Under the pieces are notes generated by a model, which was not told the origin of the DNA, made no database searches, and saw nothing but the letters and a program-made list of their open reading frames with translations. From Maritimibacter sp. DP1N21-5 (GTDB lineage Bacteria > Pseudomonadota > Alphaproteobacteria > Rhodobacterales > Rhodobacteraceae), in NCBI RefSeq assembly GCF_019218295.1, contig NZ_JAHUZF010000003.1, positions 434,001 through 498,000 of the forward strand: a DNA stretch of 64,000 bases, given 5' to 3'. A program made the position numbers and the translations under genes. This document shows positions 10,216 to 18,360 of the stretch, piece after piece; the first letter of the stretch is position 1; each line of letters starts with the position of its first letter.

Positions 10216-11232
10216 ATGATCCACAAGAATTGGGCTGAACTGATCAAGCCGACGCAGCTTGACGTGAAACCGGGCAACGAGCCCGCGCGTCAGGCGACTG
10301 TGGTCGCGGAACCGCTGGAGCGTGGCTTCGGCCTGACCCTCGGCAACGCGCTACGCCGCGTGCTCATGTCGTCGCTTCAGGGCGCGGCCATCACCTCGGT
10401 GCAGATCGACAACGTGCTGCATGAGTTCTCGTCCATCGCGGGTGTCCGTGAAGACGTGACCGACGTGGTTCTGAACCTCAAGGGCGTGTCCCTGCGCATG
10501 GAAGTCGAAGGGCCGAAGCGCCTGTCGATTTCGGCCAAGGGTCCGCAGATCGTCACCGCCGGCGACATCTCGGAATCGGCCGGGATCGAGATCCTCAACA
10601 AGGATCACGTGATCTGCCACCTCGACGACGGCGCCGACCTGTTCATGGAACTGACCGTCAACACCGGCAAGGGCTATGTCTCGGCCGACAAGAACAAGCC
10701 GGAAGATGCGCCCATCGGTCTGATCCCGATCGACGCGATCTATTCGCCGGTCAAGAAGGTGTCCTACGACGTTCAGCCGACCCGTGAAGGTCAGGTGCTC
10801 GACTATGACAAGCTGACGCTGAAAATCGAAACCGACGGCTCGATCACGCCGGACGACGCGCTGGCCTTTGCCGCGCGCATCCTGCAGGACCAGCTGTCGA
10901 TCTTCGTGAACTTCGACGAGCCGGAATCGGCCAGCCGTCAGGACGACGAGGACGGTCTCGAGTTCAACCCGCTTCTGCTCAAGAAGGTGGATGAGCTCGA
11001 GCTGTCGGTGCGTTCGGCGAACTGCCTGAAGAACGACAATATCGTCTATATCGGCGACCTCATTCAGAAGACCGAAGCCGAGATGCTGCGCACCCCGAAC
11101 TTCGGCCGCAAGTCGCTCAACGAGATCAAGGAAGTGCTCTCGGGCATGGGTCTCCACCTCGGCATGGACGTCGAGGAGTGGCCGCCGGAGAACATCGAGG
11201 ACCTCGCCAAGAAGTTCGAAGATCAGTTCTAA
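10216..11232 (+). CDS. rpoA: RNA polymerase alpha subunit
   Basis: A 338-residue alpha subunit. The start at 10216 ([15 protein letters not shown]) is preferred over an ATG 42 bases upstream because GGAGGGACGC sits just ahead of it. The N-terminal dimerisation and assembly domain has [21 protein letters not shown]; the C-terminal domain has [20 protein letters not shown] and [17 protein letters not shown], which bind UP elements and activators. It is in canonical alpha-operon position before rplQ. Confidence 0.97.
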   Translation: MIHKNWAELIKPTQLDVKPGNEPARQATVVAEPLERGFGLTLGNALRRVLMSSLQGAAITSVQIDNVLHEFSSIAGVREDVTDVVLNLKGVSLRMEVEGPKRLSISAKGPQIVTAGDISESAGIEILNKDHVICHLDDGADLFMELTVNTGKGYVSADKNKPEDAPIGLIPIDAIYSPVKKVSYDVQPTREGQVLDYDKLTLKIETDGSITPDDALAFAARILQDQLSIFVNFDEPESASRQDDEDGLEFNPLLLKKVDELELSVRSANCLKNDNIVYIGDLIQKTEAEMLRTPNFGRKSLNEIKEVLSGMGLHLGMDVEEWPPENIEDLAKKFEDQF

Positions 11233-11240
11233 GACCATTT

Positions 11241-11265
11241 CGGGTGCGCAGGCTCTGCGCACCCG
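11241..11265 (+). repeat. Perfect palindrome between rpoA and rplQ
   Basis: CGGGTGCGCAG (11241-11251) and CTGCGCACCCG (11255-11265) form an 11-bp perfect stem with a 3-base loop, 9 bases after the rpoA stop. It carries the same GGTGCGCA/TGCGCACC core as the palindromes before rpsE. No T-run follows. Confidence 0.65.
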
Positions 11266-11367
11266 TCCAATGCCCGGGTTTGCGGGGAACATCAGGGCAC
11301 AAGCCCCAAGGAGAACGGCCGCTACGCACGGTCGTCAGACAAAGCAAAAACGCAAAGGAGATAGAAA

Positions 11368-11793
11368 ATGCGTCATGGTTCCGGCTACCGCCGTTTTAAC
11401 CGCACTCAGGAACACCGCAAGGCGATGTTCGCAAACATGGCTGGCTCGCTGATCGAGCACGAGCAGATCAAGACGACCCTGCCGAAAGCCAAAGACCTGC
11501 GTCGCGTGATCGAAAAGCTCATCACGCTCGGCAAACGCGGCGACATCCACGCCCGTCGTCAGGCTGCCGCGCAGCTCAAGCAGGACAAGCACGTTGCAAA
11601 ACTGTTTGAAGTCCTCGGGCCCCGCTACGCCGAACGTCAGGGCGGCTATGTCCGCGTCCTGAAAGCCGGCTTTCGCTATGGCGACATGGCCCCGATGGCG
11701 ATCATCGAGTTCGTGGACCGCGACCCGGCCGCCAAAGGCGCCGACGACAAGGCCCGCGTGGCTGCCGAGCTCGAGGCGTCCTTCGAGGATTGA
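11368..11793 (+). CDS. rplQ: 50S ribosomal protein L17
   Basis: A 141-residue L17. Family hallmarks are the opening [20 protein letters not shown], the [20 protein letters not shown] block and [22 protein letters not shown] in the C-terminal half. AAAGGAGATAG precedes the ATG. It ends the alpha operon; a strong terminator follows within 25 bases. Confidence 0.97.
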   Translation: MRHGSGYRRFNRTQEHRKAMFANMAGSLIEHEQIKTTLPKAKDLRRVIEKLITLGKRGDIHARRQAAAQLKQDKHVAKLFEVLGPRYAERQGGYVRVLKAGFRYGDMAPMAIIEFVDRDPAAKGADDKARVAAELEASFED

Positions 11794-11812
11794 TCCCCGC
11801 ACGGACCAGAAT

Positions 11813-11847
11813 ACGAAAGGCCCCGCGCATCACGCTGCGGGGCTTTT
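11813..11847. terminator. Bidirectional terminator after rplQ
   Basis: AAAGGCCCCGC pairs with GCGGGGCTTTTT around a GCATCACGCT loop, giving a 7-bp GC stem extended by A-T/G-T pairs. T-rich on the plus side and A-rich on the other, it can stop rplQ transcripts from the left and the small minus-strand gene from the right. Confidence 0.85.
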
Positions 11848-11896
11848 TCTTTGCGGCCTCACGCCTTGGACAGCGGCGGCCAGATTCGGGGAAGGC

Positions 11897-12094
11897 CTAG
11901 CAGAGGCGGCTTTTCGGTGCGTCTCGTCGCGCGGCGTGCAACAGGTCGAGCGCGGCCTGGAGCAGGACATCCCGCTCCTCGGCCAGAGGCGCGGCGTCCA
12001 GATCGGCGTATCCCAGGAACTCCGTCAGGTCGGATCTTTCCTGCCTGCTCAAGTCGTTATACCATTGAGCTATATCCGGATCCAAAATTCGCAC
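11897..12094 (-). CDS. Small uncharacterised protein divergent from luxR
   Basis: A 65-residue acidic protein if the GTG at 12094 is used; GGAG lies six bases before it on the minus strand. An in-frame ATG at 12133 would add 13 residues and place the palindrome inside the gene. The sequence (ILDPDIAQWYNDLSRQER, then EFLGYADLDAAPLAEERD) is helical, with alphaproteobacterial codon use and no recognised domain. It is transcribed away from the LuxR gene and toward the rplQ terminator, so it may be LuxR-controlled. That is inference only. Confidence 0.5.
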   Translation of the reverse strand: MRILDPDIAQWYNDLSRQERSDLTEFLGYADLDAAPLAEERDVLLQAALDLLHAARRDAPKSRLC

Positions 12095-12117
12095 GCACAA
12101 CTCCGACAAAGTTGTGC
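12095..12117. promoter_or_regulatory. Palindromic operator between the small gene and luxR
   Basis: GCACAACT (12095-12102) and AGTTGTGC (12110-12117) form a perfect 8-bp inverted repeat with a 7-base spacer, about 80 bases before the LuxR-type gene and immediately ahead of the divergent small gene. Size and symmetry resemble a lux box, but the half-sites are not the classical ones. It overlaps the presumed ribosome binding site of the small gene. Confidence 0.5.
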
Positions 12118-12194
12118 TAGTGTGTGGTTGCAATTTAAAGTTGTCAATTGTGTGAACGGGTTCGGGACAGGCGCTCGAATCGGGGCGAGGGGAT

Positions 12195-12806
12195 ATGAAC
12201 GACGTATTGGGACTGGATCACGGGTTGGCGCAGTTGTCCGACCTTGCGCCAAAGGGATATGCCCTTGGATTGCACATTCGGTTCGGGGCGGCGCATCTCA
12301 TGATCCAGACCTATGATCCGCGCTGGTCGGAAACCTATACCGAGAAAGGCTACATGCTTGGCGACCCGATGATTTTCTGGGGGTTCGGCAACGACGGCCA
12401 CATCCGGTGGAGCGAGATCACGCTTCCCGATCCGCACAACATCATCGCCCAGGCGGCGAGCTTCGGGCTGCGCTACGGGGTGGCCATCGCGATGGGCCCG
12501 ACAAACTCGCGCACGATCGGCGGCTTCGCGCGGGACGACCGCGAGTTCACCGACGAGGAGATCGCCGAGATCCATGCGATCGTCGCCCAGTTGCATGACC
12601 GTGCGACGCCGCCCGACCAACTGACCTCGGCCCAACGCATGGCGCTTCGCCTCGTGGCGCGAGGCAGCCGGCATGCCGAGGCGGCGGCGCTTCTGGGAAT
12701 TTCCGAAAGCGCGTTCAAGGCGCGGCTCAGATCGGCCCGCGATGCGCTCTTCGTGCGCACCACGGCGGAAGCGGTGCAGCGGGCGCAGGAACACAACCTG
12801 CTCTGA
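12195..12806 (+). CDS. LuxR-family autoinducer-binding transcriptional regulator (solo)
   Basis: A 203-residue quorum-sensing-type regulator. The N-terminal autoinducer-binding domain keeps the aromatic/acidic ligand residues in YDPRWSETYTEKGYMLGDP (W, Y, D, P, near residues 44-60). The C-terminal HTH spans about LTSAQRMALRLVARG to ISESAFKARLRSARDAL. GAGGGGAT precedes the ATG. No luxI-type synthase lies nearby in the window, so it is a solo receptor that may sense a self or foreign acyl-homoserine lactone. Targets are unknown; the adjacent palindrome and divergent gene are candidates. Confidence 0.85.
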   Translation: MNDVLGLDHGLAQLSDLAPKGYALGLHIRFGAAHLMIQTYDPRWSETYTEKGYMLGDPMIFWGFGNDGHIRWSEITLPDPHNIIAQAASFGLRYGVAIAMGPTNSRTIGGFARDDREFTDEEIAEIHAIVAQLHDRATPPDQLTSAQRMALRLVARGSRHAEAAALLGISESAFKARLRSARDALFVRTTAEAVQRAQEHNLL

Positions 12807-12853
12807 ACGCGAAGCGACTGGTCAGGGACGCGCATCGCGATTAGCTAGGTCCT

Positions 12854-14164
12854 ATGGCCGATCTCTTTTCCTCCATGGACACGCCCAAGCCCGACGCGGG
12901 CCCGCGACCTCTGGCCGACAGGCTCAGGCCTGCCGCGCTGTCCGAGGTCATCGGACAGGAACATGTTCTGGGCCCGGAGGGGCCGCTGGGCGTGATGCTT
13001 GGCGCGGGATCGCTTGGCTCGCTCATTCTCTGGGGGCCGCCGGGGGTGGGCAAGACCACCATTGCGCGGCTGCTCGCGCGCGAGACCGACCTGCATTTCG
13101 TTCAGATTTCCGCGATCTTCTCGGGCGTGCCGGAGCTTCGCAAGGTGTTCGAGGCGGCCAAGATCCGGCGCGGCAACGGGCAGGGGACGCTGCTTTTCGT
13201 CGACGAGATCCACCGCTTCAACAAGGCCCAGCAGGACGGATTCCTGCCGCATATGGAGGACGGGACGATCCTTCTGGTCGGGGCGACCACCGAGAACCCC
13301 TCGTTCGAGTTGAACGCGGCGCTCTTGTCGCGGGCGCAGGTGATCACGCTGCGTCGTCTTGAGCCTGCGGATCTGGAGCGGCTCATCCAGCGGGCTGAAA
13401 AGGAACTTGGTCGCGGACTGCCGCTCGACGGGCATGCGCGGGACGCGCTGATCGAGATGGCCGACGGTGACGGACGGGCGCTTCTCAACCTCGTGGAACA
13501 GGTGGCCGCCTGGAAGGTGGACGCGAAACTCGGCCGCGACGACCTGATCAAGCGGCTGATGCGGCGGGCTGCACGTTATGACAAGGCGGGTGACGAGCAT
13601 TTCAACCTGATCTCCGCGCTTCATAAATCGGTGCGCGGCAGCGACCCGGACGCCGCGCTCTACTGGTTTTCCCGGATGCTGGAAGGTGGCGAGGACCCGC
13701 GCTTTCTGGCCCGCAGGCTTACCCGGATGGCAGTCGAGGACATCGGCCTGGCCGATCCGCAGGCCAATCAGGTCTGCATCGACGCCTGGAACACCTTCGA
13801 GCGGCTGGGAAGCCCGGAGGGCGAGCTCGCGCTGGCGCAAGCGGTCATCTATCTCGCCCTCGCGCCGAAATCGAACGCGGGCTATGTGGCCTACAAGGCG
13901 GCCAGGGCCGAGGCCCGCAAGACCGGATCGACCCCGCCCCCCAAGCATATCCTCAATGCGCCCACGAAGCTCATGGAGGACGAGGGTTACGGTGCCGGTT
14001 ATGCCTATGACCATGACGCCGAGGACGGGTTCTCGGGGCAGAATTACTTCCCCGATGGCATGAAGCGCCCGATCTATTACGTCCCGGTCGAACGGGGGTT
14101 CGAGCGGGACCTCAAGAAGCGGGTCGAGTTCTTCGCGGGCCTGCGCGCCAAGCGGAACGGCTGA
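12854..14164 (+). CDS. rarA: Replication-associated recombination protein A (RarA/MgsA)
   Basis: A 436-residue AAA+ ATPase related to clamp loaders that acts at stalled replication forks. Walker A (GPPGVGKTT) is at residues 61-69 and Walker B (LLFVDEIH) near 113-120. ATTENPSFELNAALLSRA supplies the sensor and arginine finger. The C-terminal tetramerisation region includes SVRGSDPDAALYWFSRMLEGGEDP and YVAYKAARAEARKTG. It stands alone between luxR and crcB, about 40 bases before crcB. Confidence 0.95.
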   Translation: MADLFSSMDTPKPDAGPRPLADRLRPAALSEVIGQEHVLGPEGPLGVMLGAGSLGSLILWGPPGVGKTTIARLLARETDLHFVQISAIFSGVPELRKVFEAAKIRRGNGQGTLLFVDEIHRFNKAQQDGFLPHMEDGTILLVGATTENPSFELNAALLSRAQVITLRRLEPADLERLIQRAEKELGRGLPLDGHARDALIEMADGDGRALLNLVEQVAAWKVDAKLGRDDLIKRLMRRAARYDKAGDEHFNLISALHKSVRGSDPDAALYWFSRMLEGGEDPRFLARRLTRMAVEDIGLADPQANQVCIDAWNTFERLGSPEGELALAQAVIYLALAPKSNAGYVAYKAARAEARKTGSTPPPKHILNAPTKLMEDEGYGAGYAYDHDAEDGFSGQNYFPDGMKRPIYYVPVERGFERDLKKRVEFFAGLRAKRNG

Positions 14165-14206
14165 CGCCCTGTTGACAAGGGCCGCGGCAGAGAGGACAGG
14201 AAGGCC

Positions 14207-14584
14207 ATGTTACAGACACTCCTCGCCGTCGCGGCCGGAGGCGCCATTGGCGCTTCGGGCCGCTATCTCGTCAACGTCACGACCGGGCGGATGTTCGGGC
14301 TCGGGTTCCCCTATGGCACGATCACGGTGAACGTGCTTGGCAGTTTCCTCATGGGCGCGCTCTTCGTCGTTATGGCGCGAAAGGGCGGCACGGCGCTTGC
14401 CCCCTTCCTGATGACCGGCGTCTTGGGCGGGTTCACGACGTTCTCGGCCTTCTCGCTGGACGCCCTGACGCTGTTTGAGCGGGGGCAGGGCGGCACGGCG
14501 GCGGTTTATGTCGTGCTCTCGGTGGCGCTGTCGCTCCTCGCGCTTGTGGTGGGTGCCTTTCTGACACGGATGGTGATGGCATGA
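14207..14584 (+). CDS. crcB: Fluoride exporter CrcB (Fluc)
   Basis: A 125-residue, four-helix membrane protein that forms dual-topology dimeric fluoride channels. Signatures are GGAIGASGRYLVN at the start, PYGTITVNVLGSFLMG and GVLGGFTTFSAFSLD. GGACAGGAAGGCC precedes the ATG. The 42-base gap upstream is too short to hold a fluoride riboswitch. Its stop overlaps the rluC start (ATGA). Confidence 0.95.
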   Translation: MLQTLLAVAAGGAIGASGRYLVNVTTGRMFGLGFPYGTITVNVLGSFLMGALFVVMARKGGTALAPFLMTGVLGGFTTFSAFSLDALTLFERGQGGTAAVYVVLSVALSLLALVVGAFLTRMVMA

Positions 14585-15642
14585 GTGGTGTTCAGACAAT
14601 CACGGTCGCCAAGGGCGACGGCGACCAGCGGCTCGACCGGTGGTTCCGGCGTCAGTTTCCCCATGTGGCGCAGGGCCGCATCGAGAAGATGTGCCGAAAG
14701 GGCGAAATCCGCGTCGATGGTGGTCGCGTGAAGCCCGCGACCCGGGTGGAAGAGGGGCAGGAAGTGCGCATTCCGCCGCTGCCCGAGCCGGGACCGGAAC
14801 CCGAGCGGCCCGAGCGTCCGCAGCGCGCGCGCGTATCGGATGCCGACGCCAAGATGATCCAGTCCTGCGTGATCTACCGGGACGACCAGATCATCGCGCT
14901 GAACAAGCCACCGGGCCTGCCGACACAGGGCGGCACCGGGGTCACGCGGCATGTGGACGGGCTGGTCGAGGCGCTGACCTTCGGGTTCGACGAAAAACCG
15001 CGTCTCGTGCATCGGCTCGACAAGGACACCTCGGGGGTCCTCCTGCTCGCGCGGACCCGTCTTGTGGCGAAGGCCCTGACCGATGCCTTCCGCGCGCGGG
15101 AATCGCGCAAGATCTACTGGGCGGTTGTCGCCGGCGTGCCGAGCCCGAAGAAGGGCACCGTGAAATGGGGGCTGGTGAAAGCCCCGGGCGGCGGTCACGG
15201 CGAAGGCGAGAAGATGCTCTGCGTTCACCCGGCGGAAGTCGCCAAGGTCGACGGCGCGAAACGGGCGGAAACGGATTACGCCGTGATCGAGAACCTCGCG
15301 CAGCGGGCGGCCTGGGTCGGACTGGTGCCGGTCACCGGGCGCACCCATCAGCTGCGCGCGCATATGGCCGAGCTTGGCCATCCCATCGTGGGCGACGGGA
15401 AATATGGTGGCTCGTCTCAGGAGAACCTCGGCGACGGTTGGGGCGCCATGCTGGGCGGTGAGATCAGCCGCAAGCTGCACCTTCACGCGCGCTCGATCGA
15501 AATCGACCACCCGGTGACGAAGAAGCGTCTGCGGATCGAGGCGGACCTGCCCGAGCATATGGCGAAGACCTGGGAGCAGTTGGGCTTCGACCTGCGGGGC
15601 GCGCCGGAGGATCCTTTCGAGGACGAAGAATGGGCCCCCTGA
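14581..15642 (+). CDS. rluC: RluC-type 23S rRNA pseudouridine synthase
   Basis: A 353-residue RluA-family enzyme that isomerises uridine to pseudouridine, probably at the RluC positions of 23S rRNA. An N-terminal S4 RNA-binding domain (RLDRWFRRQFPHVAQGRIEKM) leads to the catalytic motif HRLDKDTSGVLLLARTR, with its essential aspartate near residue 145. The later VTGRTHQLRAHMAELGHPI block is also conserved. It is coupled to crcB upstream and overlaps the HAD gene by 13 bases. The exact RluC specificity is inferred from length and S4 domain. Confidence 0.9.
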   Translation: MSGVQTITVAKGDGDQRLDRWFRRQFPHVAQGRIEKMCRKGEIRVDGGRVKPATRVEEGQEVRIPPLPEPGPEPERPERPQRARVSDADAKMIQSCVIYRDDQIIALNKPPGLPTQGGTGVTRHVDGLVEALTFGFDEKPRLVHRLDKDTSGVLLLARTRLVAKALTDAFRARESRKIYWAVVAGVPSPKKGTVKWGLVKAPGGGHGEGEKMLCVHPAEVAKVDGAKRAETDYAVIENLAQRAAWVGLVPVTGRTHQLRAHMAELGHPIVGDGKYGGSSQENLGDGWGAMLGGEISRKLHLHARSIEIDHPVTKKRLRIEADLPEHMAKTWEQLGFDLRGAPEDPFEDEEWAP

Positions 15643-16304
15643 GGCTGGTGCTCTTCGACGTCGACGGCACGCTGATCGACAGCCAATACGCGATCGTCGC
15701 GGCGATGGAGATTGCCGCTGGTGTAGCGGGATTACCGGTGCCCTCACGAGAGGCCACGCTTTCGGTTGTCGGGCTGTCGCTGCCAGAGGCTGTCGCGCTT
15801 CTCTATCCCGCCGAGCACGCTGATGCGCAGGCGCGGATGGTAGCGGCCTATCGGCAGGCCTATATGCAATCACGCGCCGACGATGGCGCGCCGCCTCTCT
15901 TCGAAGGTGCGCGCGCCGCGATGGAGGAGCTCGCCGCGCGCGACGAGGTCTTTCTGGGCACGGCCACGGGCATGTCGCGGCGTGGAATGACCCGCATCGT
16001 CGAGGCCTACGGGCTTCACAAGCTCTTCGCGACCACGCAGACGGCAGACGATCACCCGTCCAAACCGCACCCGGCCATGGTCCTTGCCGCGCTGCGCGAC
16101 ACCGGGGTTGCGCCCGGCGATGCGGTCTTTGTGGGCGACACGGCCTATGACATCGAGGCCGGTCGTGCCGCCGGGGTCTTTACCATTGGGGTCACATGGG
16201 GATACCACGCCGCCGACAGGTTGCGGGCAGCCGGGGCGGATGCGGTGATCGGGCAATTCGCCGAGCTGATCCCGACGATCGACAGACGATGGAGTGCGGC
16301 ATGA
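15630..16304 (+). CDS. HAD-family (subfamily IA) hydrolase
   Basis: A 224-residue haloacid-dehalogenase phosphatase, close to phosphoglycolate-phosphatase-like proteins. Motif I is LVLFDVDGTLID with the nucleophilic aspartate near residue 9. Motif II is LGTATG, motif III SKPHPAMVLAAL, and motif IV VFVGDTAYDIEAG. The start overlaps the end of rluC and its stop overlaps the next ATG, so four genes (crcB to ATP12) are translationally linked. The substrate is not determinable. Confidence 0.9.
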   Translation: MGPLRLVLFDVDGTLIDSQYAIVAAMEIAAGVAGLPVPSREATLSVVGLSLPEAVALLYPAEHADAQARMVAAYRQAYMQSRADDGAPPLFEGARAAMEELAARDEVFLGTATGMSRRGMTRIVEAYGLHKLFATTQTADDHPSKPHPAMVLAALRDTGVAPGDAVFVGDTAYDIEAGRAAGVFTIGVTWGYHAADRLRAAGADAVIGQFAELIPTIDRRWSAA

Positions 16305-17014
16305 GCGAATGGGCCCCGAAACGGTTCTGGAAAGAGACGAAGGCAGGCGCGGTCGAGGGCGGCTTCACCGTGTTTCTCGACGCGCGGACGGTGCGCACAC
16401 CCGCCAAGGCCGCGCTGACCGTGCCCACGCTGGCGCTGGCCGAGGCGCTGGCGGCGGAATGGGACGCACAGGCCGAGCGGATCGACCCGAGGACGATGCC
16501 GATGACCCGGACCGCCAATTCCGCCATCGACAAGGTGGTGCCGCAACACGCCGAGGTGGCCGAGATGCTTGCCGCCTATGGCGACAGCGACCTGACCTGC
16601 TACCGCGCCGATGCGCCCGACGAACTGGTGGCGCGACAGGCCGCTGGTTGGGACCCGTTGCTCGACTGGGCGGCCGAGACCTTTGGCGCGCGTCTGGCGC
16701 CCCGGACCGGGATCGTGCATGTGGCGCAGGAAGACGCCGCGCTCGAACGGCTAGCGGCCGAAGTCCACGCGCTCGACCAGTTCCGTCTCGCGGCCTTCCA
16801 CGACCTCGTCGCACTGTCCGGATCGCTCGTCATTGCTCTCGCCGTCACCCGGGGCCGGCTGATGCCGGAAGAGGCCTGGCGCTTGTCCCGGATCGACGAA
16901 GATTTCCAGATCGAGCAATGGGGCGAAGACGAAGAAGCTGCCGAACAGGCAGCGATCAAAAGACAGGCATTCCACGATGCGGCGCTGTTTTTTCGACTGA
17001 TCGATCAAAATTGA
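16301..17014 (+). CDS. ATP12-family F1-ATPase assembly chaperone
   Basis: A 237-residue protein of the ATP12 family; in mitochondria ATP12 binds F1 alpha during ATP synthase assembly. Conserved features are the opening WAPKRFWKETK, the LDARTVRTPAKAALTVP segment, AAEWDAQAERIDPRTMPMTR and a C-terminal LPEEAWRLSRIDE-like region. The ATG at 16301 overlaps the HAD stop, ruling out a longer in-frame reading from 16196. The family is nearly restricted to alphaproteobacteria and mitochondria, which supports the taxonomic call. Confidence 0.92.
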   Translation: MSEWAPKRFWKETKAGAVEGGFTVFLDARTVRTPAKAALTVPTLALAEALAAEWDAQAERIDPRTMPMTRTANSAIDKVVPQHAEVAEMLAAYGDSDLTCYRADAPDELVARQAAGWDPLLDWAAETFGARLAPRTGIVHVAQEDAALERLAAEVHALDQFRLAAFHDLVALSGSLVIALAVTRGRLMPEEAWRLSRIDEDFQIEQWGEDEEAAEQAAIKRQAFHDAALFFRLIDQN

Positions 17015-17121
17015 ACACGCGTTCCTGACGGAATATCCAAACTTGACGGGGCGTTAGCCGGTTCCGCCGCGCTATGCGGGCAAGGGGCGGGTTGACCTGA
17101 CCCGGAATATTTGCCCAAATC

Positions 17122-17178
17122 CTTGGCACGTAGGGAGAAACTCCCTTCCAAGTATCGCCAGGGGCGATCAGCCCCCTA
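17122..17178 (+). promoter_or_regulatory. Structured 5' leader ahead of bztA
   Basis: The 205-base gap before bztA holds two nested or tandem hairpins: GGGAG-AAA-CTCCC (about 17132-17144), flanked by CTTGG/CCAAG, then AGGGGC-GATCA-GCCCCCT followed by a run of seven A (about 17160-17186). TTGACC at 17092-17097 is a possible -35 element, without a convincing -10. The ribosome binding site is AGGAAGAGG. The leader may control translation or stability of the highly expressed binding protein. Confidence 0.35.
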
Positions 17179-17219
17179 AAAAAAGCCCACCAAGGGCATC
17201 CATCAGGAAGAGGTTAATA

Positions 17220-18236
17220 ATGAAGAAATCCGTATTTCTCGGCGCAATGACCGTCGCTGGCCTGGTCGCCGGCGTGGCGGGGGCCGCGACTCTGGATGAC
17301 GTGAAAGCGCGTGGTGCCCTCAAGTGCGGCACCAACTCGGGTCTGACCGGCTTTGCGGCACCGGATGCGAATGGCCGTTGGGAAGGCTTCGACGTGGCCG
17401 TGTGCCGCGCTGTCGCCGCCGCCACCCTCGGTGACCCGGAAGCCGTCGAATTCGTGCCGACGACCCCCAAGACCCGCTTCACCGCGCTCGCTTCGGGCGA
17501 AGTGGACATCCTCGTGCGCAACACCACCTGGACCCTGTCGCGCGACGTCGACCTGAAGTTCACCTTCACCGGCGTCAACTACTACGATGGCCAAGGCTTC
17601 ATCGTGCCGAAGGCGCTGGGCGTGTCTTCGGCCAAGGAACTCGACGGCGCGACCGTTTGCATCCAGACCGGCACCACGACCGAGCTCAACCTCGCGGATT
17701 TTTTCCGCACCAACAACATCAGCTATGAGCCGGTGCCGATCGAAACCAACGCCGAAGCCCAGCAGCAATACCTCGCCGGGGCTTGCGACACCTACACCAC
17801 GGACGCCTCGGGCCTTGCCGCCACGCGCGCCTCGTTCGAGACCCCCGGCGATCACGTGATCCTGCCGGAAATCATCTCGAAAGAGCCGCTCGGACCGCTT
17901 GTTCGTCATGGCGACGACGACTGGGCCGATATCGTGAAATGGACCTTCTTCGCGCTCGTCGCGGCGGAAGAATACGGCATCACCTCGACCAATGTCGAAG
18001 AGCTGGCCAAGGGCACCGACAACCCGGAAATCAACCGGATCCTCGGCACCGAAGGCAACATGGGCGAAATGCTCGGCCTCGACGCCGACTTCGGCATGAA
18101 GGCCATCATGGCTGTCGGCAACTACGGCGAGATTTTCGAGGCCAACATCGGCGAGTCGACCCCGATCGGCCTGTCGCGCGGTCTGAACGCGCAGTGGAAA
18201 GACGGCGGCCTGCAATACGCACCGCCGTTCCGCTAA
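17220..18236 (+). CDS. bztA: General L-amino acid ABC transporter, periplasmic binding protein
   Basis: A 338-residue type-3 solute-binding protein of the Bzt/Aap family, which imports glutamate, glutamine, aspartate and asparagine. A Sec signal peptide (KKSVFLGAMTVAGLVAGVAGA) precedes the mature start ATLDDVKARGALKCG. Conserved features include GFDVAVCRAVAAATLGD and VDILVRNTTWTLSRD. It heads the bztABCD operon and is followed by a perfect stem-loop that may protect its mRNA and lower expression of the membrane genes. The exact amino-acid range is inferred from the family. Confidence 0.94.
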   Translation: MKKSVFLGAMTVAGLVAGVAGAATLDDVKARGALKCGTNSGLTGFAAPDANGRWEGFDVAVCRAVAAATLGDPEAVEFVPTTPKTRFTALASGEVDILVRNTTWTLSRDVDLKFTFTGVNYYDGQGFIVPKALGVSSAKELDGATVCIQTGTTTELNLADFFRTNNISYEPVPIETNAEAQQQYLAGACDTYTTDASGLAATRASFETPGDHVILPEIISKEPLGPLVRHGDDDWADIVKWTFFALVAAEEYGITSTNVEELAKGTDNPEINRILGTEGNMGEMLGLDADFGMKAIMAVGNYGEIFEANIGESTPIGLSRGLNAQWKDGGLQYAPPFR

Positions 18237-18244
18237 GGAACACC

Positions 18245-18280
18245 AGAGGGGCGCGGGGCAACTCGCGCCCCTCTCGCTTT
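18245..18280 (+). terminator. Intra-operon stem-loop between bztA and bztB
   Basis: AGAGGGGCGCG (18245-18255) and CGCGCCCCTCT (18264-18274) form a perfect 11-bp stem with an 8-base loop, followed by CGCTTT. Its place right after the binding-protein gene is typical of structures that stabilise the upstream message or partly terminate, giving more binding protein than permease. Confidence 0.75.
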
Positions 18281-18360
18281 CACGCGACCAATAACCCGGG
18301 CCCGGGCGACGTGGGATCAACCCGCGCGAAAGAGGGCCGGGGCGCAACGGGGACCAACAC

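Noticed and set aside
12045..12075. tRNA-like TAGCTCAATGGTATAAC on the minus strand near luxR
   Set aside because: It resembles a D-arm, but the rest does not fold into a cloverleaf and the bases are coding in the small gene (IAQWYNDLS).
14165..14206. Fluoride riboswitch ahead of crcB
   Set aside because: Only 42 bases separate rarA and crcB and no crcB-motif fold is visible.
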